From: Victivallales bacterium
GTDB taxonomy: Bacteria; Verrucomicrobiota; Lentisphaeria; Oligosphaerales; Oligosphaeraceae
NCBI GenBank assembly: GCA_017431255.1
Contig: JAFRLI010000277.1
Coordinates: 1-47,714, forward strand
Length of the DNA: 47,714 bases
Reading direction: 5' to 3'
The notes beneath the pieces were generated by a model. It saw only the letters and a list, made by a program, of their open reading frames with translations, did no database searches and had not been told where the DNA came from. Below, in pieces: positions 30,128 to 39,216 of the stretch. The position numbers and the translations under genes were made by a program. Position 1 is the stretch's first letter. Every line of letters starts with the position of its first letter.

Positions 30128-31479
30128 GCAAGACCTATTTTGAAACGACACGGCTGGAACACGTGTATCGTTCCCTGGAGGAACGTCGCCAGGACTACCA
30201 TGAGGTCGAAATGCCGTTGCCAGCCGAGGACATCCGCAAATTGGCAGGCCGTTGCCAAAATTGCGGTCTCCCTTTCTGCCACGCAATGGGATGCCCCCTG
30301 CAAAATGACATTCCCGACATGAACCGCGCCATCTCTCGTGGCGACTGGCGCGCTGCCTGGGAACGCCTCTCGGAAACCAGTCCTTTCCCCGAGTTCACCA
30401 GCCGCATTTGCCCGGCACTCTGCGAGGCTGCATGCTGCCTGGAAGGCGAGGGATTTGGCGCCACCAATGTCCGGCAAATCGAAAAACGGGTTGTGGAAAC
30501 CGCATTTGCGCAGGGCTGGGTTAAGCCAGCCGTCCCGAAGAAGCGCAACGGCAAGAAGGTCGCGATTGTCGGAGCCGGCCCCGCTGGCTTGGCCGCAGCC
30601 GTTCGGCTAAATGTAAATGGATGGGAAGTATCGCTTTACGACCGCAATGCAAAGCCAGGCGGTCTCTTGCGATACGGTATTCCGTGCTTCAAACTCGACA
30701 AGGCGCTTATTGACCGCCGTTGGGAACTCTTGCAGCAGGCGGGCATCTCCTTTTTCGGTGATACGGAAGTTGGAAAAGACATCTCAGGTTCCTATCTGGT
30801 AAAGCATTACGATGCCGTTGTCATCGCCTATCGTACTCCCGTTCCGCGCGAATTGAAGGTTCCTGGTCGGGAACTATCCGGCGTTGTTCAGGCACTGGAA
30901 CTTCTGGGGGGACAGAACCGCAAAAACACGGGAGAATGTGAGTGTACGGCAGTTTCTTGCACGGGGAAGAACGTCCTCATCATCGGTGGCGGTGACACGG
31001 GCAACGACTGCGGCGGCACTGCCATCCGCCAGGCTGCTGCCTCCGTGATGTCCATTGATTTGATGCCGCGACCACCGAAGGAACGCTCTCCTCACACGCC
31101 GTGGCCGCTGTGGCCTTATCGCCTGCGCGGTTCCTCCTCCGTGGAAGAGGGATTGGAACGTTTCTGGTCTCTCAATACGCTGCGGCTTTTGGGAGACGCG
31201 GGGCATGTCACGGGGGCCGAGGTCGTTCCAGTCACCTGGGAGTTTGACGCAAATGGCCGCCCGACCAAGTTTGCGGTCGCAGGCCCCGCCCGCGTCATCC
31301 CATGCGACCTGGTGGTTTTGGCGATGGGATTCCTGAGGCAAAAGCGGGAAGATGTCCTGGCCAGTCTTGGCCTGCCTGACCAGAAGAACGTCCTCGTTGC
31401 CGGTGACGCGGCAAATGGTCCCTCTCTCGTGGTTCGCGCCATCGCGGATGGCCTCAAGTGTGCAGAACTTCTTCAATAG
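30124..31479 (+). CDS. gltD: Glutamate synthase small subunit
   Basis: 451 residues. It feeds NAD(P)H electrons to GltB through FAD and 4Fe-4S clusters. The N-terminal cysteine sets are GRCQNCGLPFCHAMGCPL and SRICPALCEAACC. The FAD-binding fold is VAIVGAGPAGLAAAVRL (about 142-158) and the second nucleotide-binding fold is VLIIGGGDTGNDC (about 289-301). The usual 'A-GA-PR-L' segment reads AYRTPVPREL, a small departure from the family. The C-terminal VLVAGDAANGPSLVV motif is normal. The start overlaps the gltB stop as ATGA. Confidence 0.97.
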
Positions 31480-31494
31480 GGGAGAACATCGAAT

Positions 31495-33192
31495 ATGTGC
31501 GGATTCGTAGGAATATTTGGAATGGAACAGGGGAAAGCCAGCGCCATGCGGAAGACATTGCTGGCCATGTCGCGCAAGATTCGTCACCGCGGACCTGACT
31601 GGTCTGGAGTCTTCGAAGGAGAACACGCGCTGATTTCCCATGAGCGTCTCGCCATCATTGACCCTTTGTCTGGAAAACAACCTCTGTACAGTCCCGACGG
31701 ACGATACGTCCTCGCCGTCAACGGCGAAATCTACAACCACCAGGCACTCCGTAAGGAACTGGAACAGGAATACGCCTTCCAGACCCGTTCCGACTGCGAG
31801 GTGATTCTTCCGCTCTACATCAAATACGGAGCAGCTTTCCTCGACAAACTCAACGGCATCTTCGCTTTCGCTCTTTATGACACGAAGGAAGATCGCTGGA
31901 TGGTTGGACGCGACGCCATCGGCGTCATTCCTCTCTACGAAGGATGGGACGCCGACGGGCATTATTTCGTCGCCTCCGAACTCAAGGCGTTGGAGGGAGT
32001 CTGCTGTACCCTGCAGGAGTTCCAGCCGGGACATTTCCAGCAAAGTGGTGATTCTCAGGCAACCCGTTGGTACAAGCGCGACTGGTTCGAGTTTGCCAGC
32101 GTGGAAGACCGGAAGACTTCCATTTCCGAGTTGCGGGAATCGCTGGAAGCCGCTGTCAAGCGGCAGATGATGAGCGATGTCCCGTACGGTGTGCTGCTTT
32201 CGGGCGGGTTGGATTCTTCCGTCATCGCGGCGATTGCGGCAAAGTTTGCCAGGCGTCGCGTGGAGACCGGGGACGCGCAGGAAGCCTGGTGGCCTCGCCT
32301 CCACTCCTTTGCGGTCGGTCTCGAAGAGTCTCCCGACCTCAAGGCCGCACGCAAGGCGGCGGATTTTCTGGGTACTGTCCACCACGAAATCCACTTCACC
32401 ATTCAGGAGGCGCTGGATGCGCTTCCCGATGTCATCTACCACCTGGAAACCTACGACATCACCACCGTCCGCGCCTCCACGCCGATGTTCCTGATGGCAC
32501 GCGCCATCAAGGCAATGGGCATCAAGATGGTTCTGTCGGGTGAGGGTTCCGATGAAATATTCGGAGGCTACCTATACTTCCACAAGGCACCGAATGCCAA
32601 GGAGTTCCATGAAGAAACGGTCCGAAAACTCGGAAAACTCCACCTCTACGACTGCCTGCGTGCCAACAAAGCCCTCGCCGCCTGGGGCGTCGAAGGACGT
32701 GTTCCCTTCCTTGACACCGATTTCCTCGATGTCGCCATGCGCGTGAATCCGGCCGACAAGATGTGCAGAAACCGTCTCCTCCCTGCCACCATCGGACAAC
32801 ATGGCGGCGACGCTATCGAAAAATGGCTTCTGCGTGAGGCGTTCTGCGATCTCCTCCCACCTGAAATCGCCTGGCGTCAAAAGGAACAGTTCTCCGATGG
32901 TGTCGGATACTCCTGGATTGACACGCTCAAGGAGATGACTGCCAGGGAAGTGACTGACGCACAGTTCGCCAACGCCGCCCACCGTTTCCCCATCAATACT
33001 CCCGCAACCAAGGAAGAATACTACTATCGCAGCATCTTTGCGGAATGCTTCCCGTCGGAATCCGCTGCTGCTTGCGTTCCCCACGAAGCCTCCGTCGCAT
33101 GCTCTACCGCCAAGGCCCTCGAATGGGACGAAGCCTTCAAGCACATGAACGAACCTTCCGGACGCGCCGTCATCGGCGTCCATCACTCGTAA
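31495..33192 (+). CDS. asnB: Asparagine synthase (glutamine-hydrolysing)
   Basis: A 565-residue AsnB. Cys2 of MCGFVGIFG becomes the N-terminal glutaminase nucleophile. The motif RHRGPDWSGVF and the oxyanion/glutamine-binding segment LAVNGEIYNH follow. The synthetase domain has the pyrophosphate loop LLSGGLDSSV (about 236-245) and SGEGSDEIFGGY. It starts 15 nt after gltD with GGGGAG upstream and ends the rightward operon, which closes with a long terminator hairpin. The gene makes asparagine another glutamine sink of the island. Confidence 0.97.
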   Translation: MCGFVGIFGMEQGKASAMRKTLLAMSRKIRHRGPDWSGVFEGEHALISHERLAIIDPLSGKQPLYSPDGRYVLAVNGEIYNHQALRKELEQEYAFQTRSDCEVILPLYIKYGAAFLDKLNGIFAFALYDTKEDRWMVGRDAIGVIPLYEGWDADGHYFVASELKALEGVCCTLQEFQPGHFQQSGDSQATRWYKRDWFEFASVEDRKTSISELRESLEAAVKRQMMSDVPYGVLLSGGLDSSVIAAIAAKFARRRVETGDAQEAWWPRLHSFAVGLEESPDLKAARKAADFLGTVHHEIHFTIQEALDALPDVIYHLETYDITTVRASTPMFLMARAIKAMGIKMVLSGEGSDEIFGGYLYFHKAPNAKEFHEETVRKLGKLHLYDCLRANKALAAWGVEGRVPFLDTDFLDVAMRVNPADKMCRNRLLPATIGQHGGDAIEKWLLREAFCDLLPPEIAWRQKEQFSDGVGYSWIDTLKEMTAREVTDAQFANAAHRFPINTPATKEEYYYRSIFAECFPSESAAACVPHEASVACSTAKALEWDEAFKHMNEPSGRAVIGVHHS

Positions 33193-33212
33193 AGCGTTTC
33201 CAAAGGACAGTA

Positions 33213-33272
33213 GGACAGAAAGGAGAGTTCTGTAGTGCTAAACAGAACTCTCCTTTCTGTCCTTTCTCTTTT
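33213..33272 (+). terminator. Strong hairpin terminator after asnB
   Basis: A perfect 20-bp stem pairs GGACAGAAAGGAGAGTTCTG (33213-33232) with 33243-33262 around a 10-base loop, followed by TTTCTCTTTT. It ends the gltB-gltD-asnB transcript. The stem is unusually long and only moderately GC-rich. Confidence 0.88.
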
Positions 33273-33464
33273 GAGGGAATTGCAAAACTCCTTTTTGAGT
33301 CCACAGAATACACAGAATACACAGAAGGCAATCCGCCGCTTCGCGGCGGCTGTCGCTTTTTTATTCTGTTTTATATCAAGTGTTTATACGCGCGTTTGCG
33401 CGGACAAACAGTTCTGTGTATTCTGTGTGTTCTGTGGACTCCCATAGGGTTTTGCAATTACCTC
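33273..33464. repeat. Palindromic element, copy C (different interior)
   Basis: The ends GAGGGAATTGCAAAACTC (33273-33290) and GGGTTTTGCAATTACCTC (33447-33464) match the other copies. Inside is a second long inverted repeat in which GTCCACAGAATACACAGAAT pairs with 33422-33438 and neighbouring bases, built from a 9-bp tandem unit (ACACAGAAT). The centre has a CCGCCGC-TTC-GCGGCGG hairpin (33333-33349). The interior shares nothing obvious with copies A, B and D. Confidence 0.75.
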
Positions 33465-33521
33465 TTTTCACAGTTGAAAGAAAAAACTTGACAATTCTAG
33501 AAAATAATCATGTGAGTTGAG

Positions 33522-33549
33522 TTGAAAATTGGGATTTTTGCTCTAATGT
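33522..33549 (+). promoter_or_regulatory. Probable sigma-70 promoter before the 5-FCL gene
   Basis: TTGAAA (33522-33527), a 16-bp spacer and TAATGT (33544-33549). It would start transcription near 33556, about 195 nt ahead of the next gene. Confidence 0.45.
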
Positions 33550-33555
33550 AATAGT

Positions 33556-33749
33556 ACGTATTTTCTCAAGTTGGGGAAATATGGTTTTTTGTTGGAGACG
33601 CTCCTGGGGAAGCATTGGCGACTTTGGGAGATGTCTATTCCTTGGCGTGTTTTCCACGTGGAAGGTGCGTCAGCATAGGTAGTTGGATATGTTTTGCGGT
33701 GTGATTCTGGGGTGTTCCAGAATCCTGCCAGACCATAGAGGGTGCTGTT
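33556..33749 (+). ncRNA. Candidate structured leader or small RNA upstream of the 5-FCL gene
   Basis: A gene-free 194-nt segment with local stems: TTCCACGTGGAA (33652-33663, extendable with CCTT/AAGG), GATTCTGG-GGTGTT-CCAGAATC (33703-33724) and GGAG-ACG-CTCC near 33594-33604. In many Proteobacteria the 6S RNA gene ssrS lies directly before the 5-FCL gene; this position prompted the search, but I could not fold a convincing 6S closing stem. Treat it as a candidate only. Confidence 0.25.
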
Positions 33750-34364
33750 TTGGAAAGTGACGCGGCAAACGCAAAGCAGGTGCTGCGCAAGGAGATGAAG
33801 GCTCTGTTGCGCGGGCTTGTGAACGTTCCGCACGACCAAGGCGAACGCATGGTCAATTTGTTGCGTGCCAATGGATTATGGGATGGATTCTCCTCGCTCG
33901 CAGGATTCCTCCCCTTCCGTCGTGAACCCGACATTCTGCCTGTCCTCGAACAATGGCTCCGCGAAGGAAAGTGCCTGTATCTTCCTGTGTACGAACCAGA
34001 TACCGCCCTCTATACCCTGGCACAAGTCCAGGGGCTGGGCAACGATTGGCTCGCTCCTGGAAACTATGGCATCCTGGAACCACTCCATTCTCTGCCTAGA
34101 CTGAATCCACCTTTCGCGCATCAGGTTCCATCTCTCTGGCTCGTCCCCGGTTTGGCTTTCTCTGCTGACGGGGCACGGCTCGGACGGGGGGCGGGTTTCT
34201 ATGACCGACTCCTCGATGGCGCAGACGGCATTCGCATCGGTGTCGCTCACGATTGTCAAATCGTGGCGAACATTCCCTGCGACCGCCATGACGTTAAAAT
34301 GGACTACCTGCTGACGGGGACCACGCTTCTTCCGTGTGCCACCCATGCCGGCGTCTGCCGGTAG
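33750..34364 (+). CDS. 5-formyltetrahydrofolate cyclo-ligase family protein
   Basis: A 204-residue enzyme of the 5-FCL family (YgfA/Fau/MTHFS). It converts 5-formyl-THF to 5,10-methenyl-THF with ATP. The N-terminal K-LR-EMKALL pattern, the FLPFRREPDILPVLE substrate segment (about 52-66) and the C-terminal ATP/Mg loop DGARLGRGAGFYDRLL (about 144-159) are all present. The start is TTG at 33750 with GAGGGTG upstream, because the conserved first helix needs it; an ATG at 33798 would remove that helix. It opens a plus-strand run that continues with RNase Y 38 bp later. Confidence 0.9.
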   Translation: MESDAANAKQVLRKEMKALLRGLVNVPHDQGERMVNLLRANGLWDGFSSLAGFLPFRREPDILPVLEQWLREGKCLYLPVYEPDTALYTLAQVQGLGNDWLAPGNYGILEPLHSLPRLNPPFAHQVPSLWLVPGLAFSADGARLGRGAGFYDRLLDGADGIRIGVAHDCQIVANIPCDRHDVKMDYLLTGTTLLPCATHAGVCR

Positions 34365-34402
34365 CAGAAGGCGCGCTTTGCGCTTTCAAAGGATTCGAAC
34401 AA

Positions 34403-36052
34403 ATGCTGCAATGGATTTTCTCTTGTACACCGCCGTTGGCGGAATTGGCTATGGCTGTCCCACTGATGGGCACCATCATTCTTCTTCTGGTCTTGGTGAT
34501 TGCTTTCCTGTTGTTTAGCAAAAAGAAGCAGGCGGAGGCGGACCGGGGGATTCTGGCCCGCGCGAAGGCGGACGCTAAGGTGGTTCAGCAGAATGCGGAG
34601 GCAAACGCAAAGCAGGTCCAGCAGAAGGCGGAACGGGAAGCGGAGACCATTCTCAAAGAGGCCAAAATCAAGGCGAAGGAGGAACTCATTCGCGCCAAAG
34701 ACCAATTTGAGGCCGATACTTCCGAACGACGCAAGGAAATCCAGAAGCAGGAAAACCGTCTCTCCGCCAAGGAGGACAATCTCGACCATAAACTCGCCCA
34801 ACTCGAACAGCGCACCAGCGACCTCGAACGACAGGAGCAAAAACTCAAGACGCAACAGGAATCCTTCACGCGCAAGGAAAACATCCTCAACGAAAAAATC
34901 CAGCAGCAAATTACAGAACTGGAACGCATCGCCTCCCTCACTCGCGAGGAGGCCAAGGCGCAAATCCTCGAAAAACTCGAGGGCACCATGGAAAATGAAC
35001 GCGGCGTCCTGATTCGTCGCTTCCAGGAGGAAAACCGCCAGAAACTCCAGCAGACCGCCCAGGAAATCATGATTACCGCCATGCAACGATATGCTGGCGA
35101 CTGCGCCTACGAACGCACGACCTCCATCATCCCCATCCCCAACGATGAAATGAAGGGACGCATCATCGGACGAGAAGGCCGCAATATCCGTACCATCGAG
35201 GCCGCAACAGGCGTCAATGTCCTCATTGATGACACGCCCGAGGCCGTCGTCATCTCCTGCTTCGACCCGGTGCGGCGCGAAATCGCACGCCTCACCATGG
35301 AACGCCTCGTCAGCGATGGCCGCATCCATCCGTCACGCGTGGAGGAAATCGTCGCCAAGATGAAGAAGGATGTGGAGGCGGAGATTCAGAAGGCGGGTCA
35401 GGAAGCGGTCACGCAACTTGGGATAGCGCGTCTTCGTCCGAACATCATCACGTTGCTGGGTCGCCTCAAGTACCGCTACAGTTTCTCGCAGAACGTCCTC
35501 ATGCACTCCATCGAAGTCGCAAGCATGGCGGGTGCCATTGCGGCGCAGTGCGGTCTTGACGAGCAGAAGGCCCGACGCGCGGGGTTGTTGCACGACCTCG
35601 GCAAGGCGGTTGACCATGAGGTCGAAGGAACCCATGCCCTCATCGGGGCAGACCTGCTGAAACGTGCGGGCGAGGACGAAGAAGTCATCAATGCCGTGGC
35701 GGCTCACCACGAGGAAGTGGAGAAGACGAGCCTCCTGGCGGTTCTGATTCAGTTGTGCGATGCTTTGAGCGCGAGCCGTCCAGGCGCACGTTCGGAGACG
35801 ACGGACCTCTACCTCAAGCGCCTGGAGGATTTGGAGAAAATCGGCAACTCCTTCGAGGGCGTCGAGAACTGCTATGCCGTACAGGCGGGACGCGAGTTGC
35901 GTGTCATCGTCCAGCCGGAGAAAATCAGCGAGGACAAGGCGGCCATTCTGGCGCACGACATGGCGGAACGCATCGAAAAAGAGATGCGGTATCCTGGACA
36001 AATCCGCGTCTCCGTCATTCGCGAGACCCGTGCCGTCGAATACGCGAAGTAG
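34403..36052 (+). CDS. rny: Ribonuclease Y
   Basis: A 549-residue membrane-anchored endoribonuclease that starts mRNA decay. An N-terminal hydrophobic helix (about 22-39, MGTIILLLVLVIAFLL) is followed by a long coiled coil (about 45-230, rich in E, K, Q and A), a KH RNA-binding domain (GRIIGREGRNIRTIE near 248) and an HD phosphodiesterase domain with LLHDLGKAVDHE and AAHHEEVE. The ATG at 34403 has AAAGGA 7 nt upstream; an in-frame upstream start at 34334 overlaps the previous gene and would prefix 23 polar residues to the membrane anchor. It is followed 8 bp later by the nucleotidyltransferase gene. Confidence 0.96.
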   Translation: MLQWIFSCTPPLAELAMAVPLMGTIILLLVLVIAFLLFSKKKQAEADRGILARAKADAKVVQQNAEANAKQVQQKAEREAETILKEAKIKAKEELIRAKDQFEADTSERRKEIQKQENRLSAKEDNLDHKLAQLEQRTSDLERQEQKLKTQQESFTRKENILNEKIQQQITELERIASLTREEAKAQILEKLEGTMENERGVLIRRFQEENRQKLQQTAQEIMITAMQRYAGDCAYERTTSIIPIPNDEMKGRIIGREGRNIRTIEAATGVNVLIDDTPEAVVISCFDPVRREIARLTMERLVSDGRIHPSRVEEIVAKMKKDVEAEIQKAGQEAVTQLGIARLRPNIITLLGRLKYRYSFSQNVLMHSIEVASMAGAIAAQCGLDEQKARRAGLLHDLGKAVDHEVEGTHALIGADLLKRAGEDEEVINAVAAHHEEVEKTSLLAVLIQLCDALSASRPGARSETTDLYLKRLEDLEKIGNSFEGVENCYAVQAGRELRVIVQPEKISEDKAAILAHDMAERIEKEMRYPGQIRVSVIRETRAVEYAK

Positions 36053-36060
36053 GAGGACTC

Positions 36061-36966
36061 ATGAGCGCGACTCTTCTTGTTCTGGCTGCCGGTCTGGGAA
36101 GCCGTTACAGCGGCGGCATCAAGCAGATGGATCCCGTCGGCACCCATGGCGAATATGTCTTGGACTATTCGATTTTCGATGCGATTCGCGGTGGGTTTGA
36201 CAAGGTGGTCCTCGTCGTCCGCAAGGACATTGAGGGAGCCTTGCGCGAGCATTTCCGTCCGCTGGAAGGCAAGGTGGACGTGCAGTACGCCGTACAGAGT
36301 CTGGATGACCTTCCTGCGCCATACCAGTGCCCGGCGGGACGTGCAAAACCCTGGGGAACGGGGCACGCGGTCTGGTCCGGGCGCCACCTCGTCAAAACCC
36401 CCTTCGCCGCCATCAATGCAGACGATTTCTACGGAGCGCGCACCTTCCAGGTGCTCGGGGATTTCCTTAACAGTCCCGCCTGCGACGACCGAACCTGGGC
36501 ACTGGTGGCGTTCCAACTTGCGAACACGCTTTCCGACCATGGCACGGTCAACCGAGGCGTCTGTCATGTTGCTGCTGGCGCGCTGACGGGCGTCGAAGAG
36601 CATACAGGCATTTCCCCCGCTCCCGAAGGGGCACGCTACACGGACGCCGCGGGCCAGGTCAAGACCTTGACGGGACAGGCTCCCGTTTCCCTCAATTTCT
36701 GGGGATTCACGCCCGCCATTTTCCCGCGCATCGAGGCGATTTTCAAGGACTTTTTAGCCAAACGGCTCGCAGAACCGAAGGCGGAACTGCATCTTCCTGT
36801 CGTGGTGGATACGCTCATCCGCGAAGGCATCGTGACCACGCGCGTCCTGCACACGCCAGAGCGTTGGATTGGAATGACCTACCAGGAAGACCGTCCGCTC
36901 GTCATTGAGCGCATCCGCGAACTGACCCGCCAGGGGCTCTATCCCGAAAACCTTTGGAACGCTTAA
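36061..36966 (+). CDS. Sugar-nucleotidyltransferase-like protein
   Basis: A 301-residue protein with the Rossmann-like nucleotidyltransferase fold of NDP-sugar pyrophosphorylases. The signature LAAGLGSRYSGGIKQMDPVG (residues 7-26) carries the G-x-G-x-R and Lys residues that bind the triphosphate, and NADDFYG (about 120-126) supplies the metal Asp residues. The sugar substrate cannot be deduced. The ATG at 36061 follows AGGAGG. The next gene, a kinase-like protein, begins 14 bp after its stop, suggesting a two-step route of sugar phosphorylation followed by nucleotidyl transfer. Confidence 0.8.
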   Translation: MSATLLVLAAGLGSRYSGGIKQMDPVGTHGEYVLDYSIFDAIRGGFDKVVLVVRKDIEGALREHFRPLEGKVDVQYAVQSLDDLPAPYQCPAGRAKPWGTGHAVWSGRHLVKTPFAAINADDFYGARTFQVLGDFLNSPACDDRTWALVAFQLANTLSDHGTVNRGVCHVAAGALTGVEEHTGISPAPEGARYTDAAGQVKTLTGQAPVSLNFWGFTPAIFPRIEAIFKDFLAKRLAEPKAELHLPVVVDTLIREGIVTTRVLHTPERWIGMTYQEDRPLVIERIRELTRQGLYPENLWNA

Positions 36967-36980
36967 CGGAGGCTACAATC

Positions 36981-38435
36981 ATGCAAGAGCAATTTCGCTT
37001 AATCGCCCCCAAAACCGTCCCTGTGCTCGACCCGGATTTCCGTCCTGCCATTCTGGCAAATCGCGCATTCGTGCAGGAAGTGAAGGCTTCGGGGACGGCG
37101 ATTCCGTTGCTCATCGCCGTTGAGCGCGACCAGAATCGCGTTTCGCGTTACGACACCGTCTGCTTCCCGCCCGAACATCCCCGTGCAGCTGCAAACTACT
37201 TCTACGTCGAGCGCCTCGTCAAGTTCCTGCTTTGGCAATTTGGCGGCTGGAAGGTCACGATTCATGGCCCTGCCGAACTCGTCCGTTACCTTCAGGCGTG
37301 CTATTCCGACACGGGAATCCGCGCATTTGACGCGCAGTTCTGGGGAGACTACACCTACGAACGTACCATGACCTTCGTACACGCTCCCATGCCGCAGGAC
37401 GTCCCTGCCGCATACGACGGGGACAGCGCGGCGGTTCGCCTGGACTGGAAAGGATGGCGCGTTGGTTTCGATTTGGGGGCTTCCGACCGCAAGGTCGCCG
37501 TCGTCAAAGACGGGCGTTTGGCATTGAAGGCAGATGGCGAACCGTTGCTTTCCGAAGAGTATGTTTGGGACCCCAAACCCCAGAGCGACATCCGTTACCA
37601 CTACGAGAACATCAACTGGATTTTGAAGGAAGCGGAGCGCGTCATCCAGCAAGCGGAGCCCGGCGCGAAAGTGCAGGCCATCGGCGGCAGTTCCGCAGGT
37701 GTCTACGTCAATGGACGTGCTCGCAATGTTTCAATGTTCCGTGGCATCACCCCGCGCGAGCGGTTTGACGCGGAGGCCGCCCCCATTTTCCAAAACCTCC
37801 AGGCGGAATGGGGCATTCCTTTCCGCGTTGAGAACGACGGCGATGTCACCGCGCTGGCTGGTGCCATTTCCTTGAACGATGGTGCAGTGCTCGGTCTGGC
37901 GATGGGGTCGTCGCTGGCAGGCGGCTATGTCGATGACCAGAAGGCCATCAAGGGGTGGATGAACGAATTGGCGTTTGCACCCGTGGACTACAATCCGGCT
38001 GCCGCTGTGGATGAGTGGTCGCGCGACTTCGGCGTCGGCGCAAACTACTTCTCGCAGCAGGCCGTGGGACGCCTGATTCCCGTCGCGGGCATTGACATGC
38101 CAGACATCGCGCCTGACGCACTCCCGCTGCGCCTGAAGCGCGTGCAGGAACTTATGTCTGCAGGAGATGAACGCGCCCGCAAAATCTACGAGACCCTCGG
38201 CGTCTATTTCGGATATGCGCTGGCAAATTACTGCGAGTTCTACCATGACGTGCGACACGTCGAGGTCCTGGGACGCGTGGTTTCTGGCGAAGGCGGCGCG
38301 ATCCTTCTCCGCACGGCCAAGTCCATCATTGACGCGGAGTTCCCCGAATACTCTGCCATTCAGTTCTACGAACCCGATGAACGCGAAAAACGGCACGGCC
38401 AGGCCGCTGCCGCCGCTTCCCTCCCGCTAACTTGA
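36981..38435 (+). CDS. ASKHA / ROK-like sugar kinase, substrate unknown
   Basis: A 484-residue protein. The first 155 residues match nothing I recognise. From about 164 there is an actin-like ATPase fold: phosphate-1 loop VGFDLGASDRKVAVV, phosphate-2 VENDGDVTALAGA, and an adenosine-like loop LAMGSSLAGGYVD. The zinc motif C-x-C-G-x2-G-C of classical ROK kinases is absent. The ATG at 36981 has a good GGAGG. It is directly downstream of the nucleotidyltransferase, which makes kinase activity on a sugar or related compound likely but unproved. Confidence 0.65.
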   Translation: MQEQFRLIAPKTVPVLDPDFRPAILANRAFVQEVKASGTAIPLLIAVERDQNRVSRYDTVCFPPEHPRAAANYFYVERLVKFLLWQFGGWKVTIHGPAELVRYLQACYSDTGIRAFDAQFWGDYTYERTMTFVHAPMPQDVPAAYDGDSAAVRLDWKGWRVGFDLGASDRKVAVVKDGRLALKADGEPLLSEEYVWDPKPQSDIRYHYENINWILKEAERVIQQAEPGAKVQAIGGSSAGVYVNGRARNVSMFRGITPRERFDAEAAPIFQNLQAEWGIPFRVENDGDVTALAGAISLNDGAVLGLAMGSSLAGGYVDDQKAIKGWMNELAFAPVDYNPAAAVDEWSRDFGVGANYFSQQAVGRLIPVAGIDMPDIAPDALPLRLKRVQELMSAGDERARKIYETLGVYFGYALANYCEFYHDVRHVEVLGRVVSGEGGAILLRTAKSIIDAEFPEYSAIQFYEPDEREKRHGQAAAAASLPLT

Positions 38436-38447
38436 GGAGTCTTTTCC

Positions 38448-39197
38448 ATGACAAACCAGGAACGTGACAACTTTATCATGGAGCAACTGAACTCTGGAGT
38501 CTCTCTTTCCGATGTCCAGACCGCTCTTGCTCAACAATACGGCATCCGTATGACCTATATGGAACTCCGCTTCCTCGCAGATGACCTCAAGGTCAACTGG
38601 ACCAAGCAGGACAAGCCAAAGCAGCCAGCCGTTCCGCCACCGCCTCCCGAGGCACCCGCCCCCGAAGCACCTGCACCCGAGGAGACTGCAGAACCCGACC
38701 TGGAAAACCTCGAAGAACTCAATGACGGCGAGGAAGGCACCACGCTCGTCACGATCGACGATACCCCCGAACCTGGTTCCATGATGAGCGGACACGTCGT
38801 CTTCGCTTCGGGCATCCAAGGAAAATGGTTCCTGGATCGCTTTGGACGCCCCGGATTCCTCAACGACGACGAAAACGATACCAAGCAGCCAACCGATGAG
38901 GATATGGAGCAGTTCCAGGTCAAACTGGAGGAACTCGTCCAGAAACGCCAGCAGGAAATGGACCGCAAGGCACACGATGGGAGAACCAAGGTCGAAATCT
39001 CCACCATCACCAAACCAGGCTGCCGCTTGAACGGAACTGTTACATTTGCCTCAGGTGCCTCCGGCGAATGGCTGCTTGGCGAACGCGGAATCGACTTTGA
39101 TCTGGACAATCCTCAGCAGAAGCCGACTCAGGAAGACCTCGCCATCTTCCAAATCCTCCTCCGCGAACAACTCCAGAGCAAGGGATTTGGAATGTAG
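38448..39197 (+). CDS. Two-module protein of unknown function
   Basis: A 249-residue soluble, acidic protein. Residues 1-50 look like a small helical, possibly helix-turn-helix, domain (NFIMEQLNSGVSLSDVQTAL). A proline/alanine/glutamate linker follows (PPPPPEAPAPEAPAPEE, about 63-79). Then come two copies of one module of about 60 residues: SGHVVFASGIQGKWFLDRFG with QPTDEDMEQFQVKLEELVQ, and NGTVTFASGASGEWLLGERG with KPTQEDLAIFQILLREQLQ. The module is not one I recognise. The ATG follows GAGGAG and the gene ends the plus-strand run, 19 bp from the convergent GH2-like gene. Confidence 0.75.
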   Translation: MTNQERDNFIMEQLNSGVSLSDVQTALAQQYGIRMTYMELRFLADDLKVNWTKQDKPKQPAVPPPPPEAPAPEAPAPEETAEPDLENLEELNDGEEGTTLVTIDDTPEPGSMMSGHVVFASGIQGKWFLDRFGRPGFLNDDENDTKQPTDEDMEQFQVKLEELVQKRQQEMDRKAHDGRTKVEISTITKPGCRLNGTVTFASGASGEWLLGERGIDFDLDNPQQKPTQEDLAIFQILLREQLQSKGFGM

Positions 39198-39216
39198 CGG
39201 CGGCGTCTCTCCGTCG

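Noticed and set aside
30874-32442. 522-codon minus-strand frame opposite gltD and asnB
   Set aside because: Spans two real genes on the other strand and has no family features.
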